Shown: positions 16,798 to 25,981 of the stretch, one piece after another
How the letters are laid out: each line of letters begins with the position of its first letter
Position numbering within the stretch: position 1 is the first letter of the stretch
Assembly (NCBI RefSeq): GCF_029335315.1
Contig: NZ_JARJLT010000080.1
Span: 1 to 44,182 of the forward strand
Source: Pseudomonas citronellolis
GTDB lineage: Bacteria > Pseudomonadota > Gammaproteobacteria > Pseudomonadales > Pseudomonadaceae
DNA: 44,182 nucleotides
Direction of reading: 5' to 3'
Program-made: the position numbers and the translations under genes
The notes under the pieces: model-generated
The model's database searches: none
What the model was told of the DNA's origin: nothing
Seen by the model: the letters and a program-made list of their open reading frames with translations, nothing else

Positions 16798-18391
16798 GGC
16801 GCGGCCAGGCGAGGGTGAAGCAGGCGCCGCCGAGGTTGTGGCTGCGCGACACCGAGACCCGCCCGCCGTGCCAGCGGATGATCCGCCGCACGATGGACAG
16901 CCCCAGGCCGTGCCCGCCGGTAACCCGCGTGCGGCTGTCGTCGACCCGGAAGAACGGCGTGAACAGACGCTCCCAGCGGTCCTCGGGCACGCCGGGGCCG
17001 TCGTCCTCGACGTCCACCTGGCAGCGGTCCAGGCTCACCCGGTAGCTCACCCGCACGCGCCCCTCGGCGTAGCGGATGGCGTTGCTCAGCAGGTTCTGCA
17101 GGGCGCGGTGCAGGTAGCGCGGCTCGGCCTCGATCCAGCTGCCCTGGTCGAACGGCACCAGCGCGCCGGCCTCGCAGCTGACCAGCACCTCGCGGCGCAA
17201 CGGGGCGATCTCCGCCACCGCCTGCTCGACCAGCGCGCCCAGTTCCAGCGGCTGGTAGGTGAGCGCCGGCGACCCCTGCTCCAGGCGCGCGTAGGTGAGC
17301 ATCTCGTCCACCAACTGGTCGAGGTCCTGGATATCGCCATCCATCCCGGCCAGGTATTTGCTGCGCGACTTGTCGTCCTCGGCCGACTCGATCATCTCCA
17401 GCCCGAAGCGCAGCCGCGCCACCGGCGTGCGCAGCTCGTGGGACACCGCGCGCACCAGCTCGCGCTGCACGCCGATCAGCCGCTGCAGCTGCTCGGCCAT
17501 ATGGTTGAAGGCCCCGGCCAGGCGCCCCACCGAGTCGCTGCCGGTGACCTCCACGCGGGTGTCCAGGCTGCCCCGGGCGATGCGCGAGGCGGCCGATTCC
17601 AGGCCGCGCAGGCGCTGCTCCAGGCGGCTGACCAGGAGGAACAGGGTGAGGCCGATCAGCGACAGCCCGACCGCCGCGATCAGCAGCAGCAATTGCGGCG
17701 GGTAGGGGTTCATCTGGTAGATCGGCCCCAGCTCCAGCACCCAGGGCGTGTCGACGATGCCGGCCACCACGCGGATCGAATCGCCGTTCTTGCCCAGCGC
17801 CAGCACCGTGTCGCCCTCCTCCACGCGGCGGCTCTGGTCGTCGTCGAGGTCGATCTCCTTGAGCCGCAGCAGGTGCACGTCGAAGCCGAAGCGCTTGTCG
17901 CGGACGATGCGCGCCAGGTGGTAGGGCTGCTCGGTGGCCGGGTAGCGGCGCAGCTCGTCCATCAGCATATAGATAGTGGCGCGCGCCAGCTGCTCGCTGA
18001 CCTGCTCCACCTCGCCGGTGAGCACCAGGCCCTCCTGCAGGCTGGCCTGGGTATAGATGCGCACCTGGTGCGGGCCGTCGGCCTCCACCAGCACCTCTTC
18101 GTTCATCAGCCGCGCGCGCTCGCGGCCGTCCATGCCCAGGCCGTCGAGCTTGCGCAGGCTCAGCGGAATGCCCATCAGGCGGCTCCACTGCAGCAGCGCG
18201 CGCTTGCGGTCCACCTCCTCCATCGGCGCCAGCTCGTCGGCCATCAGGCGGAAGGTGCCGCGCGCCAGCTCCTCGCGGTAGCGGTCGCCGCGCACCTCGT
18301 TGACCAGGTGCAGGGTCAGCACGCCGAGGCCGGCGACCAGCACCAGGGTCAGCAGCATGCCGCCGTAGATGCGCAGGAAGATGGATTTCAT
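16778..18391 (-). CDS. rstB: Two-component sensor kinase, RstB-like
   Basis: Inner-membrane histidine kinase of 537 residues. TM1 is at about 8-30, a ~200-residue periplasmic RstB-type sensor follows, and TM2 is at about 233-254. Then come HAMP, HisKA with phospho-acceptor H318 (AVSHELRTPVARLRF), and HATPase with the N-box NLLSNAIRYA and G-box DDGPGVPEDRWERLF. It pairs with the response regulator 111 bp upstream. Its final codons lie inside a 20-bp tandem repeat. The signal sensed in Pseudomonas is unknown. Confidence 0.88.
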   Translation of the reverse strand: MKSIFLRIYGGMLLTLVLVAGLGVLTLHLVNEVRGDRYREELARGTFRLMADELAPMEEVDRKRALLQWSRLMGIPLSLRKLDGLGMDGRERARLMNEEVLVEADGPHQVRIYTQASLQEGLVLTGEVEQVSEQLARATIYMLMDELRRYPATEQPYHLARIVRDKRFGFDVHLLRLKEIDLDDDQSRRVEEGDTVLALGKNGDSIRVVAGIVDTPWVLELGPIYQMNPYPPQLLLLIAAVGLSLIGLTLFLLVSRLEQRLRGLESAASRIARGSLDTRVEVTGSDSVGRLAGAFNHMAEQLQRLIGVQRELVRAVSHELRTPVARLRFGLEMIESAEDDKSRSKYLAGMDGDIQDLDQLVDEMLTYARLEQGSPALTYQPLELGALVEQAVAEIAPLRREVLVSCEAGALVPFDQGSWIEAEPRYLHRALQNLLSNAIRYAEGRVRVSYRVSLDRCQVDVEDDGPGVPEDRWERLFTPFFRVDDSRTRVTGGHGLGLSIVRRIIRWHGGRVSVSRSHNLGGACFTLAWPRRQAPKE

Positions 18392-18502
18392 CGGCGGTCC
18401 CCTGGGAGGCCGGGTTCATAGGGCGGTGTGAAGTCGCTGGGTTCCCAATAAACAGCCACCATGGCGCGCGCATGCCCAGGCATGCGAATCAGGGAAAGCC
18501 CC

Positions 18503-19207
18503 CTACTGCTCGCCAACGAACAGGTAGCCCTTGCTGCGCACGGTCTTGATCAGGCGCGGGTGCATCGGGTCGTCGCCGATCTTCGGGCGGATGCGCGAGA
18601 TGCGCACGTCGATGGAGCGGTCCTGGCCGTCGTATTCGATGCCGCGCAGGGAGTTGAAGATTTCCTCGCGGGAGAGGATGCGCCCGGCGTTGGAGGCCAG
18701 CAGCCAGAGCAGGTCGAACTCGGCGCTGGTCAGCTCGATGGTCGCCTCGTCCAGCCAGGCTTCGCGCATGCCGTTGTCGATCACCAGCTTGCCGAAGGTC
18801 AGGCGCTTGCTGGAGGCCACCGGCGCCACCTCGCCGCCGTCGCTGCGCCGCAGCAGCGCGCGGATGCGCGCCAGCAGCAGGCGCGGGCGCACCGGCTTGC
18901 ACACGTAGTCGTCGGCGCCCATCTCCAGGCCCTGGACCTGGTCCATGTCATCGGTGCGCGCGGTGAGCATCAGGATCGGGCCGTCGTAGTCCGGGCGCAG
19001 GCGCCGGCAGATCGACAGGCCGTCCTCGCCAGGCAGCATCAGGTCGAGCACCACCAGGTCCGGCCGTTCTTCCAGCACGCGGTCGACCGCGCGCGCGCCG
19101 TCGGCCTCGACGCTCACCTTCAAGCCGTTGCTTTCCAGGTAATCCTGGGTCAGCTCGGCCAACCGCTGGTCATCCTCGACAATGAGGATTCGCGCCTCTT
19201 GCTCCAC
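18503..19207 (-). CDS. rstA: OmpR-family response regulator, RstA-like
   Basis: A 234-residue response regulator. The receiver has an acidic pocket (VEDD) and phospho-acceptor D55 (VLDLMLPGEDG); a winged-helix DNA-binding domain follows, ending VRSKGYLFV. Two GTG starts are possible, at 19219 and 19207. The 19207 start (VEQEARILIVEDD) has GGAGG just upstream and gives the usual family N-terminus. It is transcribed away from nrdA. Confidence 0.88.
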   Translation of the reverse strand: MEQEARILIVEDDQRLAELTQDYLESNGLKVSVEADGARAVDRVLEERPDLVVLDLMLPGEDGLSICRRLRPDYDGPILMLTARTDDMDQVQGLEMGADDYVCKPVRPRLLLARIRALLRRSDGGEVAPVASSKRLTFGKLVIDNGMREAWLDEATIELTSAEFDLLWLLASNAGRILSREEIFNSLRGIEYDGQDRSIDVRISRIRPKIGDDPMHPRLIKTVRSKGYLFVGEQ

Positions 19208-19346
19208 ACCGCCTCCCACTGCACCTGAACGGGTCCGTCACGCACCGCCGCGAGGCGGCCGCAGGGGCCGCGAAGCCCGTACGGACGTGCCGCATTGTAG
19301 CCAGTAAGCCGCGCCCCTGGCACTGGCCCGATGCGACTGGGCATAA

Positions 19347-19362
19347 CCACAAGATATTGTGG
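19347..19362. promoter_or_regulatory. NrdR box 1
   Basis: CCACAAGATATTGTGG is a 16-bp palindrome matching the NrdR consensus acaCwAnATwTwGtgt. It lies between rstA and nrdA, 140 bp before the rstA start and about 610 bp before the nrdA start. NrdR represses RNR genes when dATP is high. Confidence 0.75.
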
Positions 19363-19490
19363 TAGGGTGCGCCCCGTGATAGGCAGCGGCCGGCACCGAA
19401 AAAGGTTACGCACTCGTGACGAACGGTGAAATTCAGCGGCGGTGCGGCCTGGCGCGATCCCCACGCGATCACGCACACGCCACGCACAAT

Positions 19491-19499
19491 TTATCCACA
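19491..19499 (+). promoter_or_regulatory. DnaA box in the nrdA upstream region
   Basis: A perfect TTATCCACA, the consensus DnaA box, lies 22 bp before a candidate -35 element. DnaA control of nrdAB is known in E. coli; here it is suggested only by the match. Confidence 0.5.
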
Positions 19500-19520
19500 G
19501 GTTTCCCCCAGCTCGTCAGC

Positions 19521-19549
19521 TTGCAAAGGCCCCGGCAGCGCATTATCTT
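19521..19549 (+). promoter_or_regulatory. Candidate sigma-70 promoter of nrdA
   Basis: TTGCAA and TATCTT are separated by 17 bp. It lies downstream of a DnaA box and upstream of NrdR box 2. Use of this promoter would give a leader of about 420 nt. Confidence 0.4.
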
Positions 19550-19608
19550 GTATCCCCGTTGCGGAGAACCCCTACATCTTGGGTCCGCAACCCAGAACCG
19601 GACACAAG
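19547..19608 (+). other. Stem-loop in the long nrdA leader
   Basis: An 8-bp stem GTTGCGGA / TCCGCAAC (19558-19565 with 19584-19591) sits inside a CTTGT / ACAAG outer pair. It is part of a ~765-bp gap between rstA and nrdA in which no convincing gene was seen. Its role is unknown; it may be a leader structure or a small RNA. Confidence 0.35.
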
Positions 19609-19771
19609 AAGAATCACGAAGAAACAGGTTGTCGCGAGCCTTTTCCACGGCTCCTCCGGTTCGTTCAACAGCTGCATCCAGGCGTACTGAAGTCCAGTGC
19701 GGCGCGAGCCCGCAAGGAGTGATCGATGTCGATGGCAATGCGGTACGGGTGTTGCAACCGTTCGGTCAACA

Positions 19772-19787
19772 CCACTAGGTATTGTGG
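19772..19787. promoter_or_regulatory. NrdR box 2
   Basis: CCACTAGGTATTGTGG matches the NrdR palindrome and shares its right half with box 1. It lies about 190 bp before the nrdA ATG. The two boxes are about 425 bp apart rather than the usual ~30 bp. Confidence 0.7.
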
Positions 19788-19973
19788 TTCCGGCCCGTAA
19801 AGCCGGACACCCGACTTGGGCCAGGGAGGCGCTTGAGTCCCCTTCCCCTGTTCCAAACAGCTTTTTGCGCGGCCGGTTCTGCCGGGCGCTCACGCTCTTT
19901 TTGCTCTTTTTTCGGGATGGCGCCCCCGGCGTCAGCATCAGAACCCATTACGAGAACGTGGAGACAACCACCC

Positions 19974-22859
19974 ATGCAAATCGACACCACTCGCGAGAAC
20001 CCGCAGGCCGCGCCGCAAGCCGCCGAATCCGCACAGGATCTGGCCGCCACCGCGCCCGGCCAGCTGCGCGTGATCAAGCGCAACGGCACCGTAGTCGCCT
20101 ACACCGATGACAAGATCACCGTAGCCATCACCAAGGCGTTCCTCGCCGTGGAAGGCGGCACCGCTGCCGCCTCGTCGCGCATCCATGAAACCGTCGCGCG
20201 CCTGACCGAACAGGTCACCGCGACCTTCAAGCGCCGCATGCCGTCCGGTGGCACCATCCACATCGAAGAGATCCAGGACCAGGTCGAACTGGCCCTGATG
20301 CGCGCCGGCGAACAGAAAGTCGCCCGCGACTACGTGATCTACCGAGAAGCCCGCGCCAACGAGCGCAAGAGCGCCGGCGCCAGCGAAGTCGCCCAGCCGC
20401 ACCCGAGCATCCGCATCACCAAGGCCGACGGCAGCACCCAGCCGCTGGACATGGGCCGCCTGCAGACCATCATCCGCGAAGCCTGCGAAGGCCTGGCCGA
20501 AGTCGACGGCGGGCTGATCGAGCGCGAAACCCTGAAGAACCTGTACGACGGCGTGGCCGAGAAGGACGTCAACACCGCCCTGGTGATGACCGCCCGTACC
20601 CTGGTGGAACGCGAGCCGAACTACTCCTACGTCACCGCCCGCCTGCTGATGGACACCCTGCGCGCCGAAGCGCTGGGCTTCCTCGGCGTGGCCGACAGCG
20701 CCACCCACCACGAAATGGCCGACCTCTACGCCGCCGCCCTGCCGGCCTACGTGGAGAAAGGCGTCGAGTTCGAACTGCTCGACCCGCAACTGAAGACCTT
20801 CGACCTGGAAAAACTGGGCAAGGCCATCAACCACGAGCGCGACCAGCAGTTCACCTACCTCGGCCTGCAGACCCTGTACGACCGCTACTTCATCCACAAG
20901 GACGGCATCCGCTTCGAACTGCCGCAAGTCTTCTTCATGCGCGTGGCCATGGGCCTGGCGGTGGAAGAGAAACACAAAGAAGACCGCGCCATCGAGTTCT
21001 ACAACCTGCTGTCGTCCTTCGACTACATGAGCTCGACCCCGACCCTGTTCAACGCCGGTACCCTGCGTCCGCAGCTGTCGTCCTGCTACCTGACCACCGT
21101 GCCGGACGACCTGTCGGGCATCTACAGTGCCATCCACGACAACGCCATGCTGTCGAAATTCGCCGGTGGCCTGGGCAACGACTGGACCCCGGTGCGCGCG
21201 CTGGGCTCCTACATCAAGGGCACCAACGGCAAGTCCCAGGGCGTCGTCCCCTTCCTGAAAGTGGTGAACGACACCGCCGTGGCCGTGAACCAGGGTGGCA
21301 AGCGCAAGGGCGCCGTCTGCGCGTACCTCGAAACCTGGCACATGGACATCGAAGAGTTCATCGAGCTGCGCAAGAACACCGGTGACGACCGCCGCCGCAC
21401 CCACGACATGAACACCGCGAACTGGATTCCCGACCTGTTCATGAAGCGCGTGTTCGACGACGGCCAGTGGACCCTGTTCTCGCCTTCGGAAGTGCCGGAC
21501 CTGCACGACCTCACCGGCAAGGCCTTCGAAGAGCGCTACGAGTACTACGAAGCCCTGACCCAGTACGGCAAGATCAAGCTGTTCAAGACCATCCAGGCCA
21601 AAGACCTGTGGCGCAAGATGCTCTCGATGCTGTTCGAGACCGGCCACCCGTGGCTGACCTTCAAGGACCCGTGCAACCTGCGCAGCCCGCAGCAGCACGT
21701 GGGCGTGGTGCACAGCTCGAACCTGTGCACCGAGATCACCCTGAACACCAACAAGGACGAGATCGCCGTGTGCAACCTGGGTTCGGTGAACCTGGTCAAC
21801 CACATCGTCGATGGCAAGCTGGACACCGCCAAGCTGGAGAAAACCGTCAAGACCGCGGTACGCATGCTCGATAACGTCATCGACATCAACTACTACTCGG
21901 TTCCGCAGGCGAAGAACTCCAACCTCAAGCACCGTCCGGTGGGCCTGGGCATCATGGGCTTCCAGGACGCCCTGTACCTGCAGCACATCGCCTACGGCTC
22001 CGACGCTGCCATCGAGTTCGCCGACAAGTCCATGGAAGCGGTGAGCTACTTCGCCATCCAGGCTTCCTGCGACCTGGCCGACGAGCGCGGCGCCTACGAG
22101 ACCTTCGACGGCTCGCTGTGGTCCAAGGGCATCCTGCCGCTGGACTCCCAGCAGATCCTCATCGAGGCCCGTGGCCAGAAGTACATCGACGTCGACCTGA
22201 CCGAGTCCCTGGACTGGGCCCCGGTGCGCGCTCGCGTACAGAAAGGCATCCGCAACTCGAACATCATGGCCATCGCGCCGACCGCGACCATCGCCAACAT
22301 CACCGGCGTATCGCAGTCCATCGAGCCGACCTACCAGAACCTCTACGTGAAGTCGAACCTCTCCGGCGAGTTCACCGTGATCAACCCCTACCTGGTGCGC
22401 GACCTCAAGGCACGCGGCCTGTGGGACCCGGTCATGGTCAACGACCTGAAGTACTACGACGGCTCCGTGCAGCAGATCGAGCGCATCCCGCAAGACCTGA
22501 AAGACCTGTACGCCACCGCCTTCGAAGTCGAGACCAAGTGGATCGTCGACGCCGCCAGCCGCCGCCAGAAGTGGATCGACCAGGCCCAGTCGCTGAACCT
22601 CTACATCGCCGGCGCCTCGGGCAAGAAGCTCGACGTGACCTACCGCATGGCTTGGTACCGTGGCCTGAAAACCACCTACTACCTCCGTGCCCTGGCCGCG
22701 ACCAGCACCGAGAAGTCGACCATCAACACCGGCAAGCTGAACGCCGTGAGCTCGGGTATCGACGAAACCCTGCAAGCCGCCCCCGCCGCCGAGCCGAAAC
22801 CGGCGCCGGTCCCGCAGGCCTGCAGCATCGATAACCCGGACTGCGAAGCCTGCCAGTAA
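19974..22859 (+). CDS. nrdA: Class Ia ribonucleotide reductase, alpha subunit NrdA
   Basis: Catalytic subunit that reduces ribonucleoside diphosphates to deoxy forms, aerobic, with NrdB. The ATG at 19974 follows GGAG and gives 961 residues, close to the P. aeruginosa enzyme. Two ATP-cones lie at the N-terminus (RVIKRNGTVVAYTDDK and RITKADGSTQPLDMGRL), as known for Pseudomonas NrdA. The barrel has the redox Cys in SSCYLTTVP, the catalytic loop SNLCTEI and the PTATIANITG segment. The C-terminal swinging Cys pair is CEACQ. There is no intein. The in-frame extension to 19782 lacks a ribosome site and was rejected. Confidence 0.96.
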   Translation: MQIDTTRENPQAAPQAAESAQDLAATAPGQLRVIKRNGTVVAYTDDKITVAITKAFLAVEGGTAAASSRIHETVARLTEQVTATFKRRMPSGGTIHIEEIQDQVELALMRAGEQKVARDYVIYREARANERKSAGASEVAQPHPSIRITKADGSTQPLDMGRLQTIIREACEGLAEVDGGLIERETLKNLYDGVAEKDVNTALVMTARTLVEREPNYSYVTARLLMDTLRAEALGFLGVADSATHHEMADLYAAALPAYVEKGVEFELLDPQLKTFDLEKLGKAINHERDQQFTYLGLQTLYDRYFIHKDGIRFELPQVFFMRVAMGLAVEEKHKEDRAIEFYNLLSSFDYMSSTPTLFNAGTLRPQLSSCYLTTVPDDLSGIYSAIHDNAMLSKFAGGLGNDWTPVRALGSYIKGTNGKSQGVVPFLKVVNDTAVAVNQGGKRKGAVCAYLETWHMDIEEFIELRKNTGDDRRRTHDMNTANWIPDLFMKRVFDDGQWTLFSPSEVPDLHDLTGKAFEERYEYYEALTQYGKIKLFKTIQAKDLWRKMLSMLFETGHPWLTFKDPCNLRSPQQHVGVVHSSNLCTEITLNTNKDEIAVCNLGSVNLVNHIVDGKLDTAKLEKTVKTAVRMLDNVIDINYYSVPQAKNSNLKHRPVGLGIMGFQDALYLQHIAYGSDAAIEFADKSMEAVSYFAIQASCDLADERGAYETFDGSLWSKGILPLDSQQILIEARGQKYIDVDLTESLDWAPVRARVQKGIRNSNIMAIAPTATIANITGVSQSIEPTYQNLYVKSNLSGEFTVINPYLVRDLKARGLWDPVMVNDLKYYDGSVQQIERIPQDLKDLYATAFEVETKWIVDAASRRQKWIDQAQSLNLYIAGASGKKLDVTYRMAWYRGLKTTYYLRALAATSTEKSTINTGKLNAVSSGIDETLQAAPAAEPKPAPVPQACSIDNPDCEACQ

Positions 22860-22883
22860 GGTGATCGCGGCCCCCGGAACGGT

Positions 22884-22967
22884 CCGCGCGTTGTTGCCCG
22901 ACAGGTCGGCCCCCATCACGTACTGAAGTACGCTCAGGGGCTCCGACCTGCCAGGCGCCTAGCGCGG
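22884..22967. repeat. Long imperfect palindrome between nrdA and nrdB
   Basis: Nested inverted arms: CCGCGC/GCGCGG outside, CAGGTCGG/CCGACCTG (22902-22909 with 22943-22950), and CGTACT/AGTACG around a 2-nt loop in the centre (22919-22932). It forms a long cruciform or hairpin just after the nrdA stop. The 330-bp nrdA-nrdB gap otherwise contains the repeat at 23007. Confidence 0.6.
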
Positions 22968-23006
22968 CCTCGCCCCGGGAACCGCAATAGCACGAAGCAC
23001 GGATAT

Positions 23007-23042
23007 CCCCTCTCCCTTCAGGGAGAGGGCTAGGGAGAGGGG
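23007..23042. repeat. CCCTCTCCC palindromic repeat
   Basis: CCCCTCTCCC, then GGGAGAGGG and AGGGAGAGGGG, form alternative stems. This short sequence type is a common intergenic repeat in gamma-proteobacteria. With the upstream palindrome it could reduce transcription from nrdA into nrdB. Confidence 0.6.
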
Positions 23043-23189
23043 CTCTTAAAAGGGCCCACCCCCACACAGAAACAACAGCGTCTTCCGTCTCCCCGAGGCA
23101 GGAAGAAGCACCCAGGCTTTAGCGTGCACACCACGCCCCCAGACACCCAGGCCGGCACAGACCGGCCCACCAGACCAGGAGAGGAAACG

Positions 23190-24437
23190 ATGCTCAGCTG
23201 GGACGAATTCGACAAGGAAGACCCCACCGAGGCCAAAGCCGCCCCGGCCGTAGCCCAGGCCGCCAGCCAGGCCGCCGACAAGCTCGATGACGAGGCCGCC
23301 GGCTCCGTGGAAGAGGCCCGCGCCGTTTCCGCCAGCGACTCCGACGCCGTGGCCCGCGCCAAGAAGGCCCTGGACGCCCTGGACATCCAGGAAGGCCTGG
23401 ACGATCTGGAAGGCTCCGCCGCCCGCGTACAGGTCGGCGACAAGCAGATGATCAACGCCCGCGCCGACCTCAACCAGCTCGTACCCTTCAAGTACGACTG
23501 GGCCTGGCAGAAGTATCTGGATGGTTGCGCCAACCACTGGATGCCGCAGGAAGTGAACATGAACGCCGACATCGCTCTGTGGAAGAGCAAGGACGGCCTC
23601 AGCGAAGACGAGCGCCGCATCGTCATGCGCAACCTCGGCTTCTTCTCCACCGCCGACTCCCTGGTGGCGAACAACCTGGTGCTGGCCGTATACCGCCTGA
23701 TCACCAACCCCGAATGCCGCCAGTACATCCTGCGCCAGGCCTTCGAGGAAGCCATCCACACCCACGCCTACCAGTACTGCATCGAGTCGCTGGGCATGGA
23801 CGAGGGTGAAATCTTCAACATGTACCACGAGATCCCGAGCGTCGCGAAGAAAGCGTCCTGGGGCCTGAAGTACACCCGCTCGATTTCCGATCCGAAGTTC
23901 GAAACCGGCACCCCGGAAACCGACCGCCAGTTCCTGCGCAACCTGATCGCCTACTACTGCGTACTCGAAGGCATCTTCTTCTACTGCGGCTTCACCCAGA
24001 TCCTCTCCATGGGCCGCCGCAACAAGATGACCGGCACCGCCGAGCAGTTCCAGTACATCCTGCGCGACGAATCCATGCACCTGAACTTCGGCATCGACGT
24101 GATCAACCAGATCAAGATCGAGAACCCGCACCTGTGGGATGCCCAGATGAAGGACGAAGCCACGCAGATGATCCTGCAGGGCACCCAGCTGGAAATCGAA
24201 TACGCACGCGACACCATGCCGCGCGGCGTCCTGGGCATGAACGCCGCGATGATGGAGGACTACCTCAAGTTCATCGCCAACCGCCGCCTGACCCAGATCG
24301 GCCTGAAGGAAGAATACCCGGGCACCAGCAACCCGTTCCCGTGGATGAGCGAAATCATGGACCTGAAGAAGGAAAAGAACTTCTTCGAGACCCGCGTGAT
24401 CGAGTACCAGACCGGCGGCGCGCTGAGCTGGGACTGA
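23190..24437 (+). CDS. nrdB: Class Ia ribonucleotide reductase, beta subunit NrdB
   Basis: Ferritin-like diiron subunit that carries the tyrosyl radical for NrdA. It has 415 residues from ATG 23190, which has AGGAGAGG upstream. The first ~80 residues are an Ala/Glu-rich linker typical of Pseudomonas NrdB. The diiron ligands lie in helices including [11 protein letters not shown] and [10 protein letters not shown]. The C-terminus ([10 protein letters not shown]) is the tail expected to dock on NrdA. It lies 330 bp after nrdA. Confidence 0.96.
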   Translation: MLSWDEFDKEDPTEAKAAPAVAQAASQAADKLDDEAAGSVEEARAVSASDSDAVARAKKALDALDIQEGLDDLEGSAARVQVGDKQMINARADLNQLVPFKYDWAWQKYLDGCANHWMPQEVNMNADIALWKSKDGLSEDERRIVMRNLGFFSTADSLVANNLVLAVYRLITNPECRQYILRQAFEEAIHTHAYQYCIESLGMDEGEIFNMYHEIPSVAKKASWGLKYTRSISDPKFETGTPETDRQFLRNLIAYYCVLEGIFFYCGFTQILSMGRRNKMTGTAEQFQYILRDESMHLNFGIDVINQIKIENPHLWDAQMKDEATQMILQGTQLEIEYARDTMPRGVLGMNAAMMEDYLKFIANRRLTQIGLKEEYPGTSNPFPWMSEIMDLKKEKNFFETRVIEYQTGGALSWD

Positions 24438-24522
24438 CGGAAGTAGTAGCAAAGCAGCAAGTCAAGACCATTAGAAACGCTGATACTCGAAATGGAATTT
24501 TGGGGCGGTGATTAGAAAGACA

Positions 24523-24549
24523 AAAGCCCCGCCTAGTGCGGGGCTTTCT
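24523..24549 (+). terminator. Rho-independent terminator after nrdB
   Basis: The stem AAAGCCCCGC / GCGGGGCTTT with a CTAGT loop is followed by CTT. It lies 85 bp after the nrdB stop and separates nrdAB from the low-GC operon that follows. Confidence 0.85.
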
Positions 24550-24598
24550 TCAACTGCATGGACTGAGCTAGAGCAAAGCCAAGAGAAGGACACCGAGT

Positions 24599-25981
24599 AT
24601 GCTGAGCTGGGAAAAACTGCTGAATCCTATCCGCCGCAAAGAACTACATGAGTCCAAAGAAACTATTGGAACTGGTGCGGGAAGAACTGAGCTCGAGCGC
24701 GACTATGACAGAATCTTATTCGCGACCCCAACGCGCAGACTTGCGGACAAAACTCAAGTTTTTCCCATGGAAGAGAACGACTCCGTTAGAACCCGGCTAA
24801 CCCACTCTCACGAAGTTAGTAACCTAGCACGTAGCATTGGTGTCCGACTGGCATTCGAACATGCGGAAGAGGTTTTCGGCAAAAATCACGAGGAGCTTGG
24901 TGTAAAGAGGAACGTTCCATCACTACTCGCAGCAGTAGGTCTCGCTCACGACCTTGGCAATCCGCCTTTCGGGCACCAAGGAGAGCTTGCCATGCAGCAG
25001 TGGTTTTCCGAGAAAGAAGAGTCATTCGACATTGATTTCCTTCAATTTGACGGAAATGCACAAACCTTCAGGCTTTTAACAAGACTTCAGGTTCTAAACG
25101 ACCAGTACGGCCTCAATCTAACACTCAGCACTCTAGCTGCACTAATAAAATATCCCAGTATATATGGTGCTACTGACAAGGGTGGCTTCAAAAAATTCGG
25201 TATATTCCAAAGCGAGCGAGATATTGCCGCAGAAGTATGGGAGCACACGGGACTCAACTCCGGAATCCGCCACCCGCTAGCCTATATAATGGAAGCATGC
25301 GACGACATCGCATATTCAGTAATCGACGCAGAAGACACTGTAAAGAAAGGTTATGCCTCTTTCTACGACCTAATTGATCACCTCGAAAGTAACTGCGTGC
25401 AAGATGAAGTCACCCAAAGAGTAATTACCGCCTCAAAGAAGAAGAACCTAGAGTTCAAAGAGTCCAAACTCAGCTCTCGTGAGTTGAATGATATTTCCAT
25501 GCAAATGTTTCGGGTCAAGGCAATTCACGAAATGATATCTGCTGCGACCAGTGTTTTCGTAGAGAAAAGCGAAGACATTATGTCCGGAAAAATAGCTCCA
25601 GGATTCGAAATAATAAAAAATTCGGCTTGCGGGGCACTATGCCACGCCACTAAGGATTTTGACTTCAAGTATGGCTTCCAACACAAGGATGTCCTAAAAC
25701 TGGAACTCCAAGGCAGCAACTATATAAAAAACATGATGAGCATGCTTTGGACTGCCGTATCTAATGGAGACAACAGAATCCATCCATTCGGTCGATATGT
25801 ATTTGGAGCGATCTCCGAGAACTACAGAAGAGTCTATAATGACTCATTGGAGTCCGGAAAGCTGCCCAGCTCAAACTACGCAAAGGCGCAGTTAATCTGT
25901 GATGCCCTTTCAGGGATGACGGAATCATATCTGATTAAAAAACACGACGAATTTAAATCACTTGAGAATGGCAGGCCATAA
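24599..25981 (+). CDS. HD-domain deoxyguanosinetriphosphate triphosphohydrolase (dGTPase-like)
   Basis: A 460-residue HD-superfamily dNTP triphosphohydrolase. Expected reaction: dGTP (or other dNTP) to deoxynucleoside plus triphosphate. All metal and catalytic motifs are present: RTRLTHSHE (H69), AHDLGNPPFGHQGE (H117, D118, H126, E129), DGNAQTFRLLTRLQ, and EACDDIAYSVID (D235/D236). These match the Dgt family. AAGGA lies about 8 nt before the ATG. GC content and codon use are far lower than in flanking genes, with many AT-ending codons, pointing to transfer. It overlaps the next gene by 14 nt. Chromosomal Dgt housekeeping and anti-phage dGTPases share this fold; context favours the second. Confidence 0.9.
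   Translation: MLSWEKLLNPIRRKELHESKETIGTGAGRTELERDYDRILFATPTRRLADKTQVFPMEENDSVRTRLTHSHEVSNLARSIGVRLAFEHAEEVFGKNHEELGVKRNVPSLLAAVGLAHDLGNPPFGHQGELAMQQWFSEKEESFDIDFLQFDGNAQTFRLLTRLQVLNDQYGLNLTLSTLAALIKYPSIYGATDKGGFKKFGIFQSERDIAAEVWEHTGLNSGIRHPLAYIMEACDDIAYSVIDAEDTVKKGYASFYDLIDHLESNCVQDEVTQRVITASKKKNLEFKESKLSSRELNDISMQMFRVKAIHEMISAATSVFVEKSEDIMSGKIAPGFEIIKNSACGALCHATKDFDFKYGFQHKDVLKLELQGSNYIKNMMSMLWTAVSNGDNRIHPFGRYVFGAISENYRRVYNDSLESGKLPSSNYAKAQLICDALSGMTESYLIKKHDEFKSLENGRP

Noticed and set aside
19416-19778. Several 80-130 codon frames in the nrdA upstream region
   Set aside because: They overlap one another on both strands, lack ribosome sites and family features, and one runs across an NrdR box. 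The region is better read as regulatory.
19938-22919. 993-codon open frame antisense to nrdA
   Set aside because: A shadow caused by GC-rich third positions of nrdA; no ribosome site, no domain, and low-complexity Val/Gly/His composition.
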